DNA from: Roseburia sp.
GTDB lineage: Bacteria > Bacillota > Clostridia > Lachnospirales > Lachnospiraceae
Assembly (NCBI GenBank): GCA_017621905.1
Contig: JAGASC010000121.1
Coordinates: 1-6,691 of the forward strand
Direction of reading: 5' to 3'
DNA length: 6,691 nucleotides
The number at the start of each line of letters is the position of its first letter. Position 1 is the stretch's first letter. Both the position numbers and the translations under genes were made by a program. The notes under the pieces were generated by a model. It searched no databases, was not told where the DNA came from, and saw only the letters and a list, made by a program, of their open reading frames with translations. Below are positions 1-5,476 of this stretch, in pieces.

Positions 1-157
1 AAAGAATAATGGCAATTGCAATTTTTTCAATAAGATATATATTTGAAGAAGACAAAGAACCGGTAAAAGAAACTACCGTTAAAAAGATAAGAAATGCTGC
101 TACAACAATATAATTGACGTAGTGCTTCCATTTTATATTTTTAAACTTATTTGCCAT
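1..157 (-). CDS. livM: Branched-chain amino acid ABC transporter permease LivM, N-terminal part (runs off the window)
   Basis: Only the first 52 codons are present; the gene continues beyond base 1. The visible protein starts MANKFKNIKWKHYVNY, a short basic cytoplasmic N-terminus, followed by a hydrophobic stretch (about residues 17-32) and the beginning of a second one at the window edge (IEKIAIAIIL). This fits the start of a LivM-type membrane permease. The identification rests mainly on position: it follows livH directly in the usual livJ-H-M-G-F order. Its ATG shares one base with the livH stop codon (TAATG), which suggests translational coupling. A strong Shine-Dalgarno site lies inside the end of livH. 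LivM would pair with LivH to form the membrane channel of a high-affinity leucine/isoleucine/valine importer. The sequence alone does not show the conserved LivM motifs, which lie outside the window. Confidence 0.8.
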   Translation of the reverse strand, partial: MANKFKNIKWKHYVNYIVVAAFLIFLTVVSFTGSLSSSNIYLIEKIAIAIIL

Positions 158-1029
158 TATACCTTTTCCCTCCTTTTCTTACCAAGTATGCCCGAAGGTC
201 TTACAAGAAGGATAATAATAAGTATCATAAATTCGATAGCATCCGTATAAGGAGCAATCACAGTAATTTTAAAGGAAACAGCCTCAACAACTCCCATCAG
301 AATACCGCCCAGCATAGCACCCGGTATAGAGCCAATTCCTCCGATAACCGCAGCGGTAAAGGCCTTAATTCCCGGCATCGCGCCCAGTGTGTTTGAAAGG
401 CTGGGGGACTTCATCAACATAAAAAATCCCGCAACAGCTGCAAGAGCCGAGCCGATGGCAAAGGTAATTGTAATGATTCCGTTTACATTGATTCCCATAA
501 GTGAAGCTGCGCCTCTATCCTCGGATACAGCTATCATGGCACGGCCAATCTTTGTGTATTTTACAAAGATACTCAAGGCAATCATGATGGCAAAGGAGCA
601 CACCAGGGTAATCACCGTATCGTATGGGATTTTCAGACTTCCTAAAGTCAGATTGCCCAGATCGGCAACAATTACCATCTTAGGAGAGGAGCCAAAAATC
701 ATCTGAGCCATACTCTGAAGCAGGTAGCTCACACCGATAGCGGTAATAAGTACCGCCAGAGGTGAGGCGCCACGCAGTGGCTTATAGGCAACTTTTTCAA
801 TAAAAATTCCAAGCAGAACGCAAAATACAATAGCGGCCGCAAGTCCGAGGATCGGATTGCCCAGGGCTGCCATCGTGACATAAATCATATAACCACCCAC
901 CATTATAATATCACCGTGAGCGAAGTTAAGCATCTTTGCAATACCGTATACCATGGTATAACCCAATGCGATCATCGCATAGGTACCGCCGGAGCTTAAA
1001 CCGTTGATTAAAGTTTCGATTATTTCCAT
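157..1029 (-). CDS. livH: Branched-chain amino acid ABC transporter permease LivH
   Basis: This 290-residue integral membrane protein has the full length of LivH. It would form, with LivM, the cytoplasmic-membrane channel for branched-chain amino acids delivered by LivJ. Family signatures are visible in order: the N-terminal LINGLSSGGTYAMIALGYT segment and NFAHGD (35-40); a cytoplasmic EAA-like loop that contacts the ATPase, TKIGRAMIAVSEDRGAASLMG (159-179); GGIGSIPGAMLGG (230-242); and the C-terminal RPSGILGK followed by a basic tail. Most of the rest is hydrophobic. The start is supported by GGAGG six bases before the ATG. It lies 293 bases downstream of livJ, an unusually long gap for one operon, filled by structured repeat A. 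It overlaps livM by one base. Substrate is inferred from family and operon order; related Liv-type systems can carry other amino acids, amides or urea. Confidence 0.93.
   Translation of the reverse strand: MEIIETLINGLSSGGTYAMIALGYTMVYGIAKMLNFAHGDIIMVGGYMIYVTMAALGNPILGLAAAIVFCVLLGIFIEKVAYKPLRGASPLAVLITAIGVSYLLQSMAQMIFGSSPKMVIVADLGNLTLGSLKIPYDTVITLVCSFAIMIALSIFVKYTKIGRAMIAVSEDRGAASLMGINVNGIITITFAIGSALAAVAGFFMLMKSPSLSNTLGAMPGIKAFTAAVIGGIGSIPGAMLGGILMGVVEAVSFKITVIAPYTDAIEFMILIIILLVRPSGILGKKRREKV
168..175 (-). promoter_or_regulatory. Shine-Dalgarno site for livM inside the livH coding end
   Basis: Read on the minus strand the bases are AAGGAGGG, with 10 bases between the G-run and the livM ATG. 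The site lies within the last codons of livH and supports translation of livM by re-initiation at the overlapping TAATG junction. Confidence 0.8.
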
Positions 1030-1081
1030 ATTTTTCCTCCATGCCGGAGCTAATCTCTTTTTCTGACTTGATATGTATCAT

Positions 1082-1316
1082 TGTAACTGTGTCATACTCT
1101 CACAGTTACATATCCTTACTAATTCGCCGGCGCAGATTAAACAAGCCAACGCAACACCCGCCTCGCCAAAGGCGACCTTAAATGCGTTTGTTGCCTGTTA
1201 CAGTCCCAAGTCAGCTGGCTGACACGTGGACTGAAAAAATCTCCGCCGGCAAAATAAACATCGTAATAAAAGTTATCGAAAGTTAAATGTAACTGCGAAG
1301 GTACTGAACAGTTACA
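1082..1316. repeat. Palindromic intergenic repeat, copy A (variant with its own core)
   Basis: This element fills most of the livJ-livH gap. The left end (1082-1110) is a perfect 10-bp palindrome, TGTAACTGTG/CACAGTTACA, with a 9-base loop. The right end (1288-1316) has arms TGTAACTG/CAGTTACA around a 13-base loop containing GAAGGTACTGA. The two ends are inverted relative to each other and match at 22 of 29 positions. The right end matches the right termini of copies C and D, including the loop. The core differs from C and D but is also structured: GCCGGCG (1126-1132) faces CGCCGGC (1244-1250), TCGCC/GGCGA forms a hairpin at 1163-1175, and a longer hairpin lies at 1201-1233. No open reading frame is credible. 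It would be transcribed within the liv mRNA if there is read-through from livJ. Whether it is a mobile-element relic or an RNA control structure cannot be decided from one copy. Confidence 0.7.
1201..1233. other. Two-tier hairpin inside repeat A
   Basis: Outer arms CAGTCC (1201-1206) and GGACTG (1228-1233) enclose inner arms GTCAG (1210-1214) and CTGAC (1219-1223) around a CTGG loop. Six As follow on the plus strand, so on the transcribed minus strand the T-run comes before the hairpin rather than after it. It therefore does not have intrinsic-terminator geometry in either direction, but it could stabilise or separate livJ mRNA from livHM. Confidence 0.6.
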
Positions 1317-1322
1317 AGAAAA

Positions 1323-2480
1323 TTAGTCTGCTTCCTTAATCACATATTTTACAGCGCCTTTAGAAACGTAGCCGTTGTCCTCCCAGGTGATGTTATCACC
1401 GGTAGCACCTGAATATGTAAATCCGCCGGTAAACTGCTCTTTTAAGATGTCGCAGAGATCTGACGCAGAAATCGTAACATCAATCTTTGCTCCTCCGTCA
1501 ATTGCAGTCTGCATAGCATTATAAATCGCGTACACACAATCATATGCAGAAGCTCCGAACTGATTTAAGGTATCTGTACCATATTTTTCCGTGTATTTCT
1601 GAATATACTCTGCAGCTGCTCCCTCTGTAGCATTGGAATCAAAATGAGAAAGCATGGTAACTTCCTGTGGGATAGAAGCAATATCAAAGCCCTCTGCAGA
1701 TCCGATACCGTCAAATCCGTCACATCCGTAATAAATTGCATCCGCAGCAATTGTGTCCTTTGCCTGAGTCATAAAAAGAGACGCAGGTGTGTAGTAAATT
1801 GGCATAAAGATAAAGGAACAATTCTTTAATGTTGTAATCTGAGTAGAAAAGTCAGTCGCATTTGCATCTGTAAAGACTGCTTCTACCGTAGAGATGGAAG
1901 AATTCAAATTCTCCTTAAACTGCTGATAAATTCCGTTGGAATATGGATCATCGGATTTGTAGAAAATACCAATCTCGGAAAGTCCAAGAGAATTTACGAA
2001 ATCAGCTGCAACTGCACCCTGATTTCCATCTGCAAAACACATCTGAAATCCGTTGTCGTTCTTCGGAATATCATCGCCGGATGCGGAAGGTGTCAGGAAA
2101 AATACGTTATCCTCAGCAGAAAGATTGGTAAACTCAAGGCCCGGAGCTGTAGTTACGGTGCCTAAAGATACCTGCATGCCCTGCTCAAGCATGGAAGAAT
2201 AGTTGGTAGCAAGCTTTGCAGCATCATTGGTGTCGTCGGTTGCAATCAGCTTAAACGAAACACCATTCAAGCCGCCTGCAGCGTTGATCTCGTCAACCGC
2301 CATCTGCGCGGACTGCTGTACCGCCACACCATAAACGGCTGCACCACCGGTAAGCGGGCCGGAAAGACCGATCACATACTCGGTATTGTTAGCGGTATAA
2401 TTGGAACCGCCACAGCCGGCAAGACAGCCGATACATAATGCAAGCGTTAAAATCATTACTAAAATTTTGGATCGTTTCAT
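1323..2480 (-). CDS. livJ: Branched-chain amino acid ABC transporter substrate-binding lipoprotein LivJ
   Basis: From the chosen ATG this is a 385-residue extracellular binding protein of the type-1 periplasmic-binding fold (Leu/Ile/Val-binding family). It would capture the amino acid and deliver it to LivH/LivM. A lipoprotein signal is clear: MKRSK, a hydrophobic core, then lipobox LAGC with Cys23 as the lipidation site, as expected for a Gram-positive anchor. Family motifs follow: IGLSGPLTGGAAVYG (37-51), INAAGGLNG (65-73), DDTNDAAK (82-89) and TPSASG (130-135). An in-frame TTG six bases upstream would add two residues, but GAGGAG lies only three bases from it and nine bases from the ATG, so the ATG is preferred. 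It is the first gene of the liv cluster, with its own promoter candidate upstream and repeat A downstream, an arrangement that could allow more LivJ than permease. Exact ligand is inferred. Confidence 0.93.
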   Translation of the reverse strand: MKRSKILVMILTLALCIGCLAGCGGSNYTANNTEYVIGLSGPLTGGAAVYGVAVQQSAQMAVDEINAAGGLNGVSFKLIATDDTNDAAKLATNYSSMLEQGMQVSLGTVTTAPGLEFTNLSAEDNVFFLTPSASGDDIPKNDNGFQMCFADGNQGAVAADFVNSLGLSEIGIFYKSDDPYSNGIYQQFKENLNSSISTVEAVFTDANATDFSTQITTLKNCSFIFMPIYYTPASLFMTQAKDTIAADAIYYGCDGFDGIGSAEGFDIASIPQEVTMLSHFDSNATEGAAAEYIQKYTEKYGTDTLNQFGASAYDCVYAIYNAMQTAIDGGAKIDVTISASDLCDILKEQFTGGFTYSGATGDNITWEDNGYVSKGAVKYVIKEAD

Positions 2481-2489
2481 AATCAATGT

Positions 2490-2495
2490 CTCCTC
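2490..2495 (-). promoter_or_regulatory. Shine-Dalgarno site that selects the livJ ATG
   Basis: The minus-strand hexamer GAGGAG sits nine bases before ATG (2478-2480) but only three bases before the competing TTG (2484-2486). The spacing favours the ATG and a 385-residue product. Confidence 0.75.
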
Positions 2496-2517
2496 TTTTC
2501 TTTCATTTATATTTTAT

Positions 2518-2546
2518 AATGTACCATTTTAACACATTAAACTCAA
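2518..2546 (-). promoter_or_regulatory. Candidate sigma-A promoter for the liv operon
   Basis: On the minus strand a -35-like TTGAGT (2546-2541) is separated by 17 bases from a -10-like TACATT (2523-2518). The latter is preceded by TGG, an extended -10 feature. The site falls in the AT-rich 95-base gap between rnhA and livJ and would give a leader of about 30 bases. An alternative TTGCAC 17 bases from AAAATG lies slightly upstream. No operator palindrome was recognised. Confidence 0.4.
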
Positions 2547-2575
2547 AGTGCAAAGTATAAAAGTAAAAAAACTAT

Positions 2576-3256
2576 TTACAGATTCCCTACTGCCTCCTTT
2601 GCCAACCGGTCCGCTTCCTCATTTCCCTCAACGCCTGAATGTCCTTTCACCTTTACAAAGCGGATTTGAAGCTTGTCCCGAACGGAACAAACATAATCAT
2701 AATAAGCTATCGTTCCCTTTTTATTCCGCTTCCAGCTTCCGTTTGCCCACATTTCAATTCCGGCATAATCGTAGTAAATGGAAATCTCCGGTAATCCCAG
2801 TTCAATCGCCTTTTCTATGGCTGCCATGCTTCCGAGGACCTCACCAGCCACATTCCGCATAGATGCCATCTCCTCGTCTGTGCCGGAACCCTGCAGAACT
2901 TCCTTTCTGCCATCATGAATCAGAAATCCTCCATAACCGTAAACCTTTGTTGCCACATTGTATGACCCGTCAACAAAAGCATAATTTACAGGTATTTCCC
3001 CATCTTGCGCTTCCGCCTGCGCCGATTCCACAGCTTTTTGCCCCCGGATTGTTTCTTCACTTTCTCCATAGAAAATTGATTGCTCACTTTGCTTCTTTAT
3101 CGCACTTGTACCAAGAAATATCTCTGCCTCTTCCCTCGTCTTAAAACTCTTATATATTGCTCCTGGGAACCCATGCACCATAGCCTTGCACGCATCCCAG
3201 CTAAGATAAATTCCCGGTTTCTTTCCCACTCTCACTGCATAGAATTTTTCTGCCAT
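2576..3256 (-). CDS. rnhA: Ribonuclease HI with N-terminal viroplasmin-type hybrid-binding domain
   Basis: The 226-residue protein would cut the RNA strand of RNA-DNA hybrids in the cytoplasm, acting on R-loops and replication primers. Residues 3-49 form a viroplasmin/RNase H1 N-terminal domain (KFYAVRVGKKPGIYLSW, then FPGAIYKSFKTREEAEIFL), which binds hybrid duplexes in related enzymes. A charged, Gln/Glu-rich linker spans roughly 50-88. The catalytic domain covers about 90-226. The four acidic active-site residues are Asp96 (VDGSYN), Glu139 (AGEVLGSMAAIEKA), Asp163 (YYDYAGIEMW) and Asp216 (GNEEADRLAKEA), with the flexible-loop His206 in KGHSG. All catalytic positions are intact. The start is supported by GGAG eight bases before the ATG. 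It stands alone between repeat B upstream and the livJ promoter region downstream. The symbol is used for the family; a species may have several RNase H genes. Confidence 0.93.
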   Translation of the reverse strand: MAEKFYAVRVGKKPGIYLSWDACKAMVHGFPGAIYKSFKTREEAEIFLGTSAIKKQSEQSIFYGESEETIRGQKAVESAQAEAQDGEIPVNYAFVDGSYNVATKVYGYGGFLIHDGRKEVLQGSGTDEEMASMRNVAGEVLGSMAAIEKAIELGLPEISIYYDYAGIEMWANGSWKRNKKGTIAYYDYVCSVRDKLQIRFVKVKGHSGVEGNEEADRLAKEAVGNL

Positions 3257-3282
3257 CTATTTTACTCCATCCCGTCATTCTT

Positions 3283-3345
3283 TATAACTGTTCAGATACT
3301 CTCACTGTTACAGGCATCCAGCCATGAAAATCGCGTTCGTGTTCG
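3283..3345. repeat. Truncated, inverted palindromic repeat, copy B
   Basis: The bases TAACTGTTCAG...CACTGTTACA (3285-3312) followed by GCCATGAAAATCGC (3321-3334) match the reverse complement of the right ends of copies C and D: a terminal palindrome, a short GC-rich spacer, then CCATGAAAATCGC from the central stem-loop. Homology fades at about 3340, so only one end survives. Relative to C and D the copy is inverted. It shares ATACTCTCAC and GTTACA with the left end of copy A, suggesting A and B belong to the same sub-type. Its terminal stem carries a T-T mismatch, consistent with decay. It lies between rnhA and the YdcF-like gene; the remainder of this 131-base gap, up to 3387, is AT-rich with no recognised feature. 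Confidence 0.62.
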
Positions 3346-3387
3346 CATTCTTTCCTTAATTTTTAAATATTTCGCAGCAAAGGTTCG

Positions 3388-4218
3388 CTACTTTCCAATC
3401 ATATAATACAAGATTCCATACAGTTCCCGCACGTAATATGTGGGCAAATAGAGCAAATGTGTCCAACTGGGTGTACTGTAACTGACAAATCCCAACTTCT
3501 CCGCCGTCACATTCGCCCGGTATTCGTGGAACTCACTGGTGACAATCGTAATCTCATTTCCCAGTCCCAGCTCCTCTAACAGTTCCTTTGTGTAGCGCAG
3601 GTTCTCTTCCGTGTTGGTGGATTTATCTTCCTTGATCAGCCTCTCCGCCGAAATTCCCTTTGCAATCAGATAACGGTACATACATTCCGCTTCCGTAATG
3701 TCCTCACCCGCTCCCTGTCCGCCGGAAAGCACACAGACCGCCTCCGGATTTTCTATCAGATATTCGTAGGCTGCCTCCAGCCGCTCTGCAAGAATCCGAC
3801 TGGGCCTTGTTCCCTTGACACTACAGCCTAAAACAACCGCCGTCGTATTTGCAGGCGGTTCCTTCGTCGCCGCCCGTACCATAAGTACTGTCTCTATTGC
3901 CGCCGCCACAACAATTGCCGCCACAATAATCGCCACAAATGACAACGCCACCTTACCGCCGCTTTTCTGCCACACGCCGGCAAGAAACCGGTGTACTCTG
4001 CCCATAAACAGCCCATAAATGAGGAGAAGAGCGCCTATTCCGATACCCGTTATTGTCCCAAGATTGACGAGCCCGTTTGCAAAAAGCGGCGCCACGAACC
4101 ATACAATAAATACCACACCAATTCCCATCATCAAATATTGCAATATTTTCATGCCTCCATTTTCCTCTGCCGCCTCACGCCCAAACCGCTGTCTGCTCAT
4201 TACACATCTACACTCCAT
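3388..4218 (-). CDS. YdcF/DUF218 family membrane protein
   Basis: The longest frame is 276 residues. The N-terminal part holds about three membrane segments (roughly 27-48, 52-72 and 90-115). The C-terminal part is a DUF218/YdcF domain: VVLGCSVKG (128-136), RILAERL (141-147), SGGQGAGEDITEAECM (165-180), KSTNTEENLRYT (199-210) and TSEFHEYRA (227-235). These are the family's conserved Gly/Asp/Ser-Thr-Asn and His-Arg motifs. Members include SanA and YdcF of Escherichia coli, linked to envelope integrity and S-adenosylmethionine binding; the reaction here is unknown. The start is uncertain. ATG at 4218 has no good ribosome site, ATG at 4200 has GGAG 12 bases upstream, and ATG at 4152 (MKILQYLMM) has GGAGG only one base away but GAGG 11 bases away. 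The short basic segment before 4152 may not be translated. It is flanked by repeats C (upstream) and B (downstream), so it is probably its own transcription unit. Confidence 0.85.
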   Translation of the reverse strand: MECRCVMSRQRFGREAAEENGGMKILQYLMMGIGVVFIVWFVAPLFANGLVNLGTITGIGIGALLLIYGLFMGRVHRFLAGVWQKSGGKVALSFVAIIVAAIVVAAAIETVLMVRAATKEPPANTTAVVLGCSVKGTRPSRILAERLEAAYEYLIENPEAVCVLSGGQGAGEDITEAECMYRYLIAKGISAERLIKEDKSTNTEENLRYTKELLEELGLGNEITIVTSEFHEYRANVTAEKLGFVSYSTPSWTHLLYLPTYYVRELYGILYYMIGK

Positions 4219-4245
4219 TTTTACCGCTTATTTACTGTTATCTTT

Positions 4246-4398
4246 GTAACTGTTCAGGTCAGCCCTATGCATTTACTGCATAGCACGCCGACAGGTGTGT
4301 CGGCGGTGAGAAAACCTAAATACTGTGAGAGCAAGCCCCCATCGCGCAGCGATTTTCATGGGCTTGCGGTCGTAACTATGAAGGTACTGAATAGTTAC
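4246..4398. repeat. Palindromic intergenic repeat, copy C (153 bp)
   Basis: Terminal inverted repeats GTAACTGTTCAG (4246-4257) and CTGAATAGTTAC (4387-4398) match at 11 of 12 positions. Inside, in plus-strand order: a CTATGCA/TGCATAG hairpin (4265-4283); a perfect 8-bp hairpin with GGTG loop (4286-4305) absent from copy D; and a strong stem of GCAAGCCC (4331-4338) with GGGCTTGC (4360-4367), capped by ATCGC-GCA-GCGAT. Last comes a terminal palindrome, GTAACTAT/ATAGTTAC (4372-4398), with an 11-base loop. It occupies the gap between the ZIP gene and the YdcF-like gene, outside both coding regions. The first 37 bases (from 4245) are identical to copy D, and the last 68 differ from it by two substitutions and one single-base indel. 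No clear target-site duplication is visible at the flanks. Confidence 0.9.
4286..4305. other. Extra hairpin present in copy C but not in copy D
   Basis: CGCCGACA and TGTCGGCG form a perfect 8-bp stem around GGTG. Flanking sequence resumes at the same point in both copies (GTGAGAA, 4306 and 5314), with 24 bases in C (4282-4305) against 5 in D (5309-5313). The hairpin therefore accounts for essentially the whole length difference. Confidence 0.8.
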
Positions 4399-4427
4399 TT
4401 ACCTTTTATATTTCCACGCACTTTGTT

Positions 4428-5204
4428 CTACGCAAGCGCCACATCTAAAATCATCATAATCAGAAATCCCACCGCAAAACCGATCGTATTGATATTAGAA
4501 TGTTCTCCTTCCGATGCCTCCGGCAAAAGTTCCTCTACCACCACATAAATCATAGCTCCGGCTGCAAACGCCAGCAGATACGGAAGAAAGGGTGTAATCA
4601 CACCTGCCAGCAACATGGTAACTCCCGCCGCGATAGGCTCCACCACTCCGGAAGCCATTCCATAGAAAAATGATTTCTTCTTACTTCCCCCCTCACTCTT
4701 AAGGGGCAGGGAAATAATCGCTCCCTCAGGGAAATTCTGAATCGCAATACCAATGGACAATGCAAAGGCACTTGCCAGAGAAATTCCTGTATTTCCTGCC
4801 ATAAAACTAGCGTAAGTGACACCCACTGCCATTCCCTCCGGAATATTGTGCAGCGTTACCGCAAGCACCAGCATGGTCGTCTTCTTCAGCTGACTGTGAA
4901 TTCCTTCCGGTTTTTCCTCATTCATATGTAAATGCGGAATAATCCGATCCATAGCCAACAGGAAAAGGATACCAAGCGCAAACCCTACTGCCGCCGGTAC
5001 AAAAGCCATTTTCCCCATATCCGCCGACATATCGATCGACGGAATGAGAAGTGACCAGACCGACGCTGCCACCATGACACCGGACGCAAATCCCAGCAGC
5101 GCCTTCTGCACCAGCGGCGGAATACTTCCCTTCAAAAAGAAAACACAGGCAGCTCCCAATGTTGTTCCCAAAAACGGAATCATCAAACCAACAAATAAAT
5201 TCAT
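4428..5204 (-). CDS. ZIP family divalent metal transporter (GufA/ZupT type)
   Basis: This 258-residue protein is predicted to have about eight membrane helices and import divalent metals such as zinc, iron or manganese across the cytoplasmic membrane. The two metal-site helices are clear: VTLHNIPEGMAVG (117-129) carries the HNxPEG motif, and IAIQNFPEGAIIS (153-165) carries the matching xNxPEG motif with Gln in place of the common His. The next helices contain GVVEPIAAG (186-194) and EELLPEA (224-230), whose acids are typical of the bacterial GufA/ZupT branch. A short His-x-His (HLH, 91-93) sits in the loop before the metal helices. The chosen start has GAGG seven bases upstream; an upstream in-frame extension is not needed. 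It is bounded by repeats D (5' side) and C (3' side). Substrate specificity cannot be read from the sequence. Confidence 0.9.
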   Translation of the reverse strand: MNLFVGLMIPFLGTTLGAACVFFLKGSIPPLVQKALLGFASGVMVAASVWSLLIPSIDMSADMGKMAFVPAAVGFALGILFLLAMDRIIPHLHMNEEKPEGIHSQLKKTTMLVLAVTLHNIPEGMAVGVTYASFMAGNTGISLASAFALSIGIAIQNFPEGAIISLPLKSEGGSKKKSFFYGMASGVVEPIAAGVTMLLAGVITPFLPYLLAFAAGAMIYVVVEELLPEASEGEHSNINTIGFAVGFLIMMILDVALA

Positions 5205-5227
5205 ACTCTTTCCTCACTCTCCCAATA

Positions 5228-5236
5228 AATATAGCA
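5228..5236 (-). promoter_or_regulatory. Candidate extended -10 promoter close to the ZIP gene
   Basis: On the minus strand TGCTATATT gives an extended -10 (TGn-TATATT) 23 bases before the ATG, which would leave a short leader containing the Shine-Dalgarno site. No good -35 lies 17 bases upstream. It would bypass repeat D, in contrast to the stronger candidate at 5420-5448. Confidence 0.35.
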
Positions 5237-5272
5237 TTACACATTAAAAAATCCGCCATACTGGAAAATTCT

Positions 5273-5405
5273 GTAACTGTTCAGGTCAGCCCTATGCATT
5301 TACTGCATGGGGCGTGAGAATACGTATAACAGCCATAAGCAAGCCCCATCGCGAAGCGATTTTCATGGGCTTGCGGCCGTAACTATGAAGGTACTGAATA
5401 GTTAC
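5273..5405. repeat. Palindromic intergenic repeat, copy D (133 bp)
   Basis: The ends are GTAACTGTTCAG (5273-5284) and CTGAATAGTTAC (5394-5405). The left 36 bases are identical to copy C. Here the ATGCA/TGCAT hairpin is followed by only a short GC-rich spacer, without C's extra hairpin. The central stem pairs GCAAGCCC (5339-5346) with GGGCTTGC (5367-5374), capped by ATCGC-GAA-GCGAT. Its triloop is GAA where C has GCA, so the change falls in the loop and the stem is kept. The terminal palindrome GTAACTAT/ATAGTTAC occupies 5379-5405. It lies between dnaJ and the ZIP gene in the same orientation as C. The promoter-like sequence at 5420-5448 would make it the 5' leader of ZIP mRNA. No convincing target-site duplication is seen. 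Confidence 0.9.
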
Positions 5406-5419
5406 AAATTTCTATTCCA

Positions 5420-5448
5420 AGTATAGCGGATTTCACTTCATTTTACAA
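5420..5448 (-). promoter_or_regulatory. Candidate sigma-A promoter between dnaJ and repeat D
   Basis: On the minus strand TTGTAA (5448-5443) and TATACT (5425-5420) are separated by exactly 17 bases, a good match to a housekeeping promoter. Predicted initiation near 5413 is only about eight bases before repeat D, so the RNA would begin with D and continue to the ZIP gene after a leader of about 210 bases. Confidence 0.5.
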
Positions 5449-5476
5449 TAATCCAACACTGCTTTCTGACTATCTT

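Noticed and set aside
389..706. Plus-strand open frame of 105 codons opposite livH
   Set aside because: It is antisense to a fully conserved livH region, with no supporting signals.
1201..1240. Hairpin in repeat A next to a run of six A as a terminator
   Set aside because: On the plus strand the run is A, not T; on the transcribed minus strand the T-run comes before the hairpin.
2556..2580. Possible intrinsic terminator after rnhA: GTAAA/TTTAC stem with a seven-T run on the minus strand
   Set aside because: The stem is only five AT-dominated base pairs and the T-run lies mostly in its loop, so it lacks terminator geometry.
4403..4435. Promoter before repeat C (TTGCGT and TATAAA on the minus strand), parallel to that before repeat D
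   Set aside because: The spacer is 19 bases and the -35 match is poor and overlaps the end of the ZIP gene; not strong enough to list.
4918..5259. Open frame of 113 codons on the minus strand overlapping the ZIP gene start
   Set aside because: It is a shifted frame of the clearly conserved ZIP gene, has cysteine/glycine-rich sequence with no recognisable domain, and has no better start signal.
5259..5275. CodY-like half site (AATTTTCCAG on the minus strand) between repeat D and the ZIP gene
   Set aside because: Only the first half resembles the 15-base consensus and the second half does not match.
4246..5405. Repeats C and D as bidirectional transcription terminators
   Set aside because: The stems are strong but no T-run follows them on either strand, so intrinsic termination is not supported.
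1082..5405. The repeats as a dispersed CRISPR array or attachment sites
   Set aside because: Copies are kilobases apart, without regular spacers, Cas genes or an integrase; the structure is hairpin-based with terminal inverted repeats.
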